This document shows, in pieces, positions 59,199 through 64,000 of a stretch of 64,000 bases of DNA (positions are counted from its first letter, which is position 1; each line of letters begins with the position of its first letter). The stretch is from Chloroflexota bacterium (GTDB taxonomy: Bacteria; Chloroflexota; Anaerolineae; Aggregatilineales; J027). Both the position numbers and the translations under genes were made by a program. Location: contig QMIT01000004.1 in NCBI GenBank assembly GCA_024434115.1, forward strand, positions 155,073-219,072. The letters are read 5' to 3'. A model generated the notes under the pieces. The model did not search any database. It saw only the letters and a program-made list of their open reading frames with translations, and was not told where the DNA came from.

Positions 59199-59990
59199 TT
59201 ATAAATCGCGTACTTTTTCCGCCACAATGACCACCCGCCCATGTGGGTTTTGATCAGGGTCAAAGGGATTCAGATTTAAATCCAGCGCGTGTTTAACCTC
59301 AAAGCCAGAACGGGTCAGCATAGTCGTGACGGCGCGGAATGGATAACCACGCAAAACATGGTTTTCTTCAGCCCGTTCATAATGCGGATGGTCTTCGTCT
59401 CGATAAAAGAAAGTGAAGTGCTGGCCTAAGGTTTGTGTCTCATAATCATAGTGATTCCGCACCACCACATACAAATCTTCATTATTGACCAATTCCTGCG
59501 TTTTCTGTCCAAAGTCCTCGGCGAGACTGCGCAGCGTCCGTAAATCGAACAAAAACGTCCGACCTGAATCGAGGGCGTAATTCACTTTTTGAAAAATGGC
59601 TTCAAGATCACGCACACTGGAAATATAATTCATGACATCGCCGATTGAGAGCACCAGATCAAAGGATTTTTCGACTGGCGTATAGCGACGCACATCCTCA
59701 CAAACCAGCGTGGCATCTACCGAAGCCGCCTCCAAGCGTTGGCGGGTAATATCAATCATCCCCTCGCTGACATCCACCCCTGTCGTCATCATGCGCTGAC
59801 TGCTAAAAAATTCCAGCGAAATACCCGTCCCGCAGCCCAAATCTAAAATACGCCGTCCGATCCAGCCGTTTTTCTGCAAAAAATTGAGGTAAATCGGGGT
59901 ATATTCCAACGCATAGGCCGAAAAACCCGCAGCATCATAGACATAAGGTAGGTTGTTATAAACATTTTGCGGGACAAGCTGGTCAGTCAT
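59199..59990 (-). CDS. Class I SAM-dependent methyltransferase
   Basis: 263 residues. Motif I ILDLGCGTGISLEFF, acidic GVDVSEGMIDITR (motif II), DLVLSIGDVMNYI (motif IV), and a C-terminal helical part with HYERAEENHVLRGYPFRAVTTMLTRSGF, which is common in small-molecule methyltransferases acting on amine or sugar substrates. The family is clear; the substrate is not. AGGAAAAAACATTC precedes the ATG. It lies 38 bp upstream of the NERD-like gene on the same strand and is divergent from the PIG-V-like gene (114 bp). Confidence 0.88.
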   Translation of the reverse strand: MTDQLVPQNVYNNLPYVYDAAGFSAYALEYTPIYLNFLQKNGWIGRRILDLGCGTGISLEFFSSQRMMTTGVDVSEGMIDITRQRLEAASVDATLVCEDVRRYTPVEKSFDLVLSIGDVMNYISSVRDLEAIFQKVNYALDSGRTFLFDLRTLRSLAEDFGQKTQELVNNEDLYVVVRNHYDYETQTLGQHFTFFYRDEDHPHYERAEENHVLRGYPFRAVTTMLTRSGFEVKHALDLNLNPFDPDQNPHGRVVIVAEKVRDL

Positions 59991-60104
59991 GAATGTTTTT
60001 TCCTAAGCGATGCTGAAAACATAGAGAAGTTATAACATGGCAACGCAGGCAAGGCAATTCGCTGGCAATTTCGGTAGAATGATACCGCTTTTATTTAGCA
60101 AACC

Positions 60105-61307
60105 ATGAATGAGTCTCAATTGGAAAACGTAGTCAACACCTCGCCCACCTCCAAACGCCTGACTGGATGGCGCATGGGGCTGTGGTTATGGCTCGGTTGG
60201 TACATCATCCTGATTCTTTTTCAGCACATGATTTGGGCACGCTTCGACCTGCAAAAACCCGACTACGCCTACACGTGGACAAGCGAAATGACCACTGGCG
60301 AGGTGGACGGCCCAGAGACAGGCGGGTGGTTTCATGCCCGTTGGGATAGCTGGCGTTACGTGGCGATTGCCCAAGATGGCTATAGCGACATCAAATTGGC
60401 GACCTTTTTCCCCGGCTACCCCATCCTGATGCGTATTTGGGATGAAATGACCCTGCGCTGGATATTCCCCAATATGAATTGGGATGACCGTATGGCCCTT
60501 TCCGGTGTGATGGTCTCAGCCATTACGGGAGCGGTGTCGTGTGCGCTGATGTATCAATTGGTGGTAGAACGTCTCGGTCAAGACGATGCCCTGCGCGGCG
60601 TGTTCTATCTGCTGATTTTCCCGACTGCGATGTTCATGGCCCAGTTGTACACCGAATCGGCCTATCTTGCCGTCAGTTTGGCGGCTTTATTGGCGACCTA
60701 TCGCAAAAAATTATGGCTGGCGGGTCTGTTGGCGGCCTATGCTGCGATTACCCGCCCCACTGGATTATTGCTGTTTTTCCCAATGGGCACGGTTTGGCTC
60801 GACCACTGGTGGCGCGGGCGAGATTTACCCCGCCATATGCTGACTCCAATCACCTTCCCCATCATCGCATTTTTTAGCTTTAATATGTGGCTCGGCAATC
60901 AGGGGCTAGACACGTTTCAGGCCCAACAAGATTTTGGGCGCTATTTTATGCAGCCCTTGACCCTGTGCATCTTCGCGCAGCAAATTGCTTGGATGGGGAC
61001 AGATGCGGCAGGCTTGGTGCATGTCGGCCTCGATTTGGGGCTTACCCTTTTTGCGACGGCACTGTGTCTGCGGGAATGGAAATGGCATCCCGGCTTGGCC
61101 CTCTATGGTTTGGCGGCGATTTGGCTACCTCTCGGCACAGGTCAATTGGTGAGTCAAAATCGTTATGTATTGATTGTGATTCCGATGCTGTTTGTCCTGA
61201 TACGCTGGGGGCGCAATCCGTTATTTGACCGATTGTGGACAATTGCCAGTTTGCTGCTGTTTGCGATGTATGCCATTCTGTATACGCAGGGTTTCTGGAC
61301 GGGATGA
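60105..61307 (+). CDS. PIG-V-like mannosyltransferase (GT-C family)
   Basis: 400 residues with about nine membrane segments. After the first helix ARWDSWRYVAIAQDGYSDIK has the family's catalytic Asp-Arg pattern, FFPGYPILMRI and QLYTESAYLAVSLAALLA complete the PIG-V signature, and ITRPTGLLLFFPMG is also typical. Members transfer mannose from dolichyl- or polyprenyl-phosphate mannose. Together with the other GT-C genes it suggests surface glycan or glycoprotein synthesis. No ribosome site visible before the ATG. The next gene starts six bases later. Confidence 0.82.
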   Translation: MNESQLENVVNTSPTSKRLTGWRMGLWLWLGWYIILILFQHMIWARFDLQKPDYAYTWTSEMTTGEVDGPETGGWFHARWDSWRYVAIAQDGYSDIKLATFFPGYPILMRIWDEMTLRWIFPNMNWDDRMALSGVMVSAITGAVSCALMYQLVVERLGQDDALRGVFYLLIFPTAMFMAQLYTESAYLAVSLAALLATYRKKLWLAGLLAAYAAITRPTGLLLFFPMGTVWLDHWWRGRDLPRHMLTPITFPIIAFFSFNMWLGNQGLDTFQAQQDFGRYFMQPLTLCIFAQQIAWMGTDAAGLVHVGLDLGLTLFATALCLREWKWHPGLALYGLAAIWLPLGTGQLVSQNRYVLIVIPMLFVLIRWGRNPLFDRLWTIASLLLFAMYAILYTQGFWTG

Positions 61308-61313
61308 AATATC

Positions 61314-61874
61314 ATGAACAGTAACCTGTTGCGAAAATTGCTGGCTGTTATCCGCACGATCCTTTTGTTTTTAGGCGGGATCACCTTGTGCATGAGTCTC
61401 TATTTGGCTGTGTTGATGGTCATTGGGCAAACAAGTCTCAGTAAGGATCATCCTGACTTATCTACTTTCGAGAGCTTGCCATTTAGAGTTTTAACATTCG
61501 CAATAGGCACATTAATTCTGGTGTGGCTAATTGCTAGACCAAAACTTCAGGATTCAGAGCTTGTGCCCACTTTTGCTCAAGACAAGTATATCAATGAGAA
61601 GGGTGAGGAGATTTTTATTATCGGACAACGAGAGAGCCTCTACACATCTGGGGCACATTTTAGAGAAGAGGGAGTTCAAGTTGTCCAATTCTTTTTCACG
61701 GTAGGATTAATTGGCTTAAGCCTGAGCCTTATGATAGCTGCATTTACTAAACCCATAGCGGGTCTAATCGGTTTCATGGGTTTCATCGGGTTGGTATTGA
61801 CAGGTTATATTTTAGGTTCGTCCGTATCGTCAGATACCAATAAGTCCAGAGGTAGTGACCAAGAAAACAAATAA
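61314..61874 (+). CDS. Membrane protein of unknown function
   Basis: 186 residues with two N-terminal membrane helices (about 12-35 and 56-72), a central soluble loop, and two more helices near 125-145 and 150-170. No motif recognised. The composition is more AT-rich than the flanking genes. It starts six bases after the PIG-V-like gene and ends two bases before the next start, so it probably belongs to the same operon. GGAT lies ahead of the ATG. Confidence 0.6.
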   Translation: MNSNLLRKLLAVIRTILLFLGGITLCMSLYLAVLMVIGQTSLSKDHPDLSTFESLPFRVLTFAIGTLILVWLIARPKLQDSELVPTFAQDKYINEKGEEIFIIGQRESLYTSGAHFREEGVQVVQFFFTVGLIGLSLSLMIAAFTKPIAGLIGFMGFIGLVLTGYILGSSVSSDTNKSRGSDQENK

Positions 61875-61876
61875 GT

Positions 61877-62335
61877 ATGTTCTACGACCCGGCGAAAACA
61901 CGATTTTTTAAAGACACCCTGCTCAAAGTGGTGGGGCAAGCCATGACCGCCGCCAACCTGCAATTGGAAGATAACGAAATGCAGCAGGCACGCGGCTTGG
62001 TACGCTTCCGTAAACCCCTGCCCACATTGGGAGAGGATATTTATGGGTTCGTAGAATGGCAACTGCTGGCCTTTGAGCAAAGTCCATTGGCCCGATTTAA
62101 CATCACCCTGCTTCGCAATCAGGGACTTGATGCACGCGCCGTCACCGAGTATGCTCACCGTGAAGAACACAACCTTGCATGGATTATCCGCCACGCCTAT
62201 CAATCCGAAGTCGTGCCCACCGACGACCACTGGTGGACATTCCGCGAGGACACAGAATTGGCCTATGCGCTGGTGGAGGCAGGTAAATTATTATTCGGCT
62301 ACGGGATGCCCTATCTCGAAATGCGACAGGATTAA
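61877..62335 (+). CDS. Hypothetical protein upstream of the BMC-domain gene
   Basis: 152 residues, no signal or membrane segment. It begins MFYDPAKTRFFKDTLLKVVGQAM and has amphipathic helices through QARGLVRFRKPLP, FVEWQLLAFEQSPLARF and EYAHREEHNLAWIIRHAY. No family recognised. It starts two bases after the previous gene and ends six bases before the BMC-domain gene, so cotranslation with the BMC gene is likely. Sequence alone gives no evidence that it is a microcompartment cargo or shell protein. Confidence 0.6.
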   Translation: MFYDPAKTRFFKDTLLKVVGQAMTAANLQLEDNEMQQARGLVRFRKPLPTLGEDIYGFVEWQLLAFEQSPLARFNITLLRNQGLDARAVTEYAHREEHNLAWIIRHAYQSEVVPTDDHWWTFREDTELAYALVEAGKLLFGYGMPYLEMRQD

Positions 62336-62341
62336 AAGACC

Positions 62342-63022
62342 ATGCCGCCCTATCTTTCGCATGACTCGCTGGTCAAAGGCGTAGAATCGCCCAAACCGAC
62401 CATCTCCGCACCCCGCCCTCCCGCCACCCCCCTATTCAAAGCTGAACCCGCGCTGGTGCTGTTTGAATTTTCCAGCATCGCACGGGGCATGGTTGCCGCC
62501 GATGCAATGGTCAAGCGGTCAGCCGTCGAGTTGATTCACGCTGGAACAGTTCAGCCGGGGCGGTATCTGGTGCTGTTGGGGGGTGAGGTCGCCGAAGTCG
62601 AAGAGGCCATGAAAGCCGGAAAATCGGTGGGTGGCACGGCGGTTGAAGACGTCATCTGGCTACCGGGGATACATCCCGATGTGATGGTTGCCCTCCACCC
62701 CGCCTCTCAAGCGCCGCACACCGCATATACGGATACAGACGCTCTCGGCATTGTCGAAACACGCACCGCCCCCGCCGCCATCCATGCTGGGGATATTGCC
62801 GTCAAAGGCGCACAAATTCAGCTATTGAGTATTCGGGTATCCGATGGTTTGGGGGGTAAAGGCTTGGTGCTGCTGACAGGTCTGGTGTCGGATGTGGAGG
62901 CCGCCCTTGAATTGGTTCGCAATCGTTTGGACAGCCTCACCCTGCTACACAGTGAGGTTATTTCGCAGTTACACCCCGACTTTGTGCAAAATATCGTGGG
63001 GCAGACCCGCTTCTTCCGCTAA
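62342..63022 (+). CDS. Tandem BMC (bacterial microcompartment) domain protein
   Basis: 226 residues: a Pro-rich leader (about 1-34), BMC domain 1 (about 36-120: ALVLFEFSSIARGMVAADAMVKRS, YLVLLGGEVAEVEEAMKAG), a short linker, BMC domain 2 (about 133-215: ALGIVETRTAPAAIHAGDIAVKGA, GKGLVLLTGLVSDVEAALE). The second copy closely matches the canonical BMC fold (A-L-G-x-x-E-T, A-x-D-A-x-x-K); the first is the more diverged. This is the BMC-T-like architecture that forms shell trimers with a central pore. No enzyme, BMC-H, BMC-P or encapsulation-peptide gene is seen in the window. AGGATTAAAAG precedes the ATG. Its stop overlaps the convergent gene by 4 bp. Confidence 0.85.
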   Translation: MPPYLSHDSLVKGVESPKPTISAPRPPATPLFKAEPALVLFEFSSIARGMVAADAMVKRSAVELIHAGTVQPGRYLVLLGGEVAEVEEAMKAGKSVGGTAVEDVIWLPGIHPDVMVALHPASQAPHTAYTDTDALGIVETRTAPAAIHAGDIAVKGAQIQLLSIRVSDGLGGKGLVLLTGLVSDVEAALELVRNRLDSLTLLHSEVISQLHPDFVQNIVGQTRFFR

Positions 63023-63675
63023 TCATCTTCGTCAGAGTTCATTAACCAACGGGGCAGGTTGGCATCACTATTTTTACCCCGCCGAACCCTTTTTTGTTGC
63101 CGCCCTTGTGTTTGAGTAGGACGTTTGGGCCGATCTTTATGAGCTTCTTCGCGCTCAACCCGTCGCCGTTTTTTCTCCTCAATGGCATCTTCTAATGGCA
63201 CACTGCGGCGATATTCGGATTTACCCTCCTGACGAATCCCGCGCAGGGTCTGATCCGACACGTCCTTATATAAGCCTTGTGTCTCGCGGCGCAGATATTC
63301 ATTCAGGCGGTGGCGATGCTGACGGCGGCGCAGTTTGGGTTGTTCGCTCTGGTTGCGACGGCTGGCCCCTTTGCCCGTCGGCATGGAATGGTGGTCGCGC
63401 TCATAGGACAGGCGTTTTTTCTCTTGGGGGGTCAGGCGGCGGGTGGGTTTATATTGTCCGGTTTCGGCGTTCGCATCTAATGTAAATCCTTGATGCGTCA
63501 GGGATACAATGGCGTCTTGATAGAGCGCAAACGTCACAGGGTCATCGTCGTGTTGTGGGTTAATGACCTCATACTTCATATTGTCCTCATGCTGGACACA
63601 TACCAATAGGCGCACTTCGTGTTCATTCTCATCGGAGCGCCAAACCTGTTCCCAGATTTCCACACGTCTACTCAT
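63019..63675 (-). CDS. Hypothetical protein with a highly basic C-terminal half
   Basis: 218 residues. N-terminal part (about 1-80) is mixed and acidic (HEVRLLVCVQHEDNMKYEVINPQHDDDP); the C-terminal half is very rich in Arg, Lys, Gln and Glu (PKLRRRQHRHRLNEYLRRET and later KRPTQTQGRQQKRVRRGK), probably disordered and nucleic-acid binding. It ends with acidic residues. No family recognised. GGGG precedes the ATG at about 11 bases. Its promoter region includes copy B of the 54-bp element about 218 bp upstream. Confidence 0.6.
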   Translation of the reverse strand: MSRRVEIWEQVWRSDENEHEVRLLVCVQHEDNMKYEVINPQHDDDPVTFALYQDAIVSLTHQGFTLDANAETGQYKPTRRLTPQEKKRLSYERDHHSMPTGKGASRRNQSEQPKLRRRQHRHRLNEYLRRETQGLYKDVSDQTLRGIRQEGKSEYRRSVPLEDAIEEKKRRRVEREEAHKDRPKRPTQTQGRQQKRVRRGKNSDANLPRWLMNSDEDD

Positions 63676-64000
63676 GGCTGTGGCTACCCCTTTCTATTTT
63701 GTTTGCACGCTAGGCCGCATGTTCTATCATCATAATACACCCCCGCCACAAAATCAGCGTACCCAATTGTACTATTAAGACAGCCTCCGCCTCGTCATTT
63801 CAACGGCGTTGGAAATCGGTTAATATTTCCCCCTCCCCTCTCGGCAAATGGCCTATCAAAGCCGTTAATTTTATCGTCATAATTCAAACTTATGCGTAAC
63901 CATGGTTACGGATTCAAATTCGGCGCATATAATCCAGAATCATAGAACATTAGTTCCATACTAGCCGGAACGCCACTGTAAACCATTTGGGGGAACTTCA
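63676..64000. other. 325-bp non-coding end of the window
   Basis: No supported gene. It contains the upstream region of the basic protein gene and copy B of the 54-bp element (63894-63947). A C-rich run at 63829-63843 is not a full copy of the hairpin repeat seen at 14 and 20 kb. Confidence 0.6.
63894..63947 (-). promoter_or_regulatory. 54-bp conserved element, copy B, with palindrome GTAACCATGGTTAC
   Basis: The minus-strand sequence matches the element at 11277-11330 at 45 of 54 positions, without gaps. The palindrome occupies 63896-63909. Its two differences from copy A (AATT versus CATG centre) keep perfect dyad symmetry. It ends 218 bp upstream of the minus-strand gene starting at 63675. 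Confidence 0.55.

Noticed and set aside
61877..62335. Assignment of the small gene before the BMC protein as a microcompartment cargo or shell component
   Set aside because: Only the adjacency supports it; no encapsulation-peptide-like amphipathic helix at an end and no known domain could be identified.
63829..63843. C-rich run as a third copy of the hairpin repeat of 14 and 20 kb
   Set aside because: It lacks the matching GGGG arm and the ACTG centre, so there is no dyad.
1..64000. Interpretation of the whole window as a defence island or prophage
   Set aside because: Defence-type domains are scattered among housekeeping and secreted-protein genes; no integrase, transposase, phage structural gene or CRISPR repeat was found.

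Overview
The window reads as chromosome from an uncultured or poorly studied bacterium, most likely a Chloroflexota (Anaerolineae-like) lineage. This is inferred from the style of the proteins: many lipobox or signal-anchor proteins with long Thr/Pro linkers, LysM and TolB-like beta-propeller proteins, DUF3048, several GT-C membrane glycosyltransferases, a COG2229 (conservon-type) GTPase, a caspase-like protease and a multi-domain histidine kinase. No rRNA, tRNA, CRISPR array, transposase, integrase or phage gene was seen, so the taxonomic call rests on protein character only. Coding density is high. Genes lie on both strands in short runs, several convergent pairs overlap by 4-59 bp, and most starts have a recognisable GGAG/AGGA-type ribosome binding site.

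Layout. 1-14 kb: an exo/endonuclease-phosphatase fragment, glgC, a GH3 hydrolase, a thiolase, RNase HII, exonuclease III, menA, a GT-C glycosyltransferase and glgA (glycogen synthesis split by unrelated genes), then an unusual degenerate GTPase-like protein and a site-2 protease. 14-24.7 kb: secreted proteins (penicillin acylase family, beta-helix, beta-propeller), a small secreted protein preceded by paired dyad sites, an acyl-CoA dehydrogenase, a LysM protein and a hotdog thioesterase. 24.8-35.5 kb: an AT-rich PD-(D/E)XK nuclease-like gene, lgt, enoyl-CoA hydratase, small enzymes, a lipoprotein, a methyltransferase and a DUF3048 protein. 35.5-46 kb: a caspase-like protease divergent from a GAF/PAS histidine kinase, a CorA-type transporter lacking its GMN motif, two tandem GT-C paralogues, a PHP phosphoesterase, a homoserine-kinase-like GHMP kinase and a lipoprotein glycosidase whose 5' end sits in a palindromic repeat. 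47-50.3 kb: an AT-rich two-gene unit, DUF4062-FGE followed by GAF-linker-COG2229 GTPase. 50.4-64 kb: a protein of unknown family, cold shock protein, PQQ-type sugar dehydrogenase, two tandem C39-peptidase/TPR membrane proteins, an rfbC-type epimerase, a LysM/propeller lipoprotein behind a degenerate NERD protein, a methyltransferase, a PIG-V-like mannosyltransferase and an orphan tandem bacterial-microcompartment (BMC) domain protein.

How the genes work together. glgC and glgA make ADP-glucose and glycogen. Thiolase, acyl-CoA dehydrogenase and enoyl-CoA hydratase fit fatty-acid or acyl-CoA degradation, though they are dispersed. lgt supports the many lipoproteins, and the GT-C enzymes with rfbC point to surface glycosylation. 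The most interesting signals are: the DUF4062-FGE / GAF-GTPase pair together with a separate protein that looks like two decayed copies of the same GTPase fold (11.6 kb); the orphan double-BMC protein; and a 54-bp element present twice (11.3 kb and 63.9 kb), 45/54 identical, whose central palindrome is preserved by compensating changes and which stands about 220 bp upstream of a start codon in both places.
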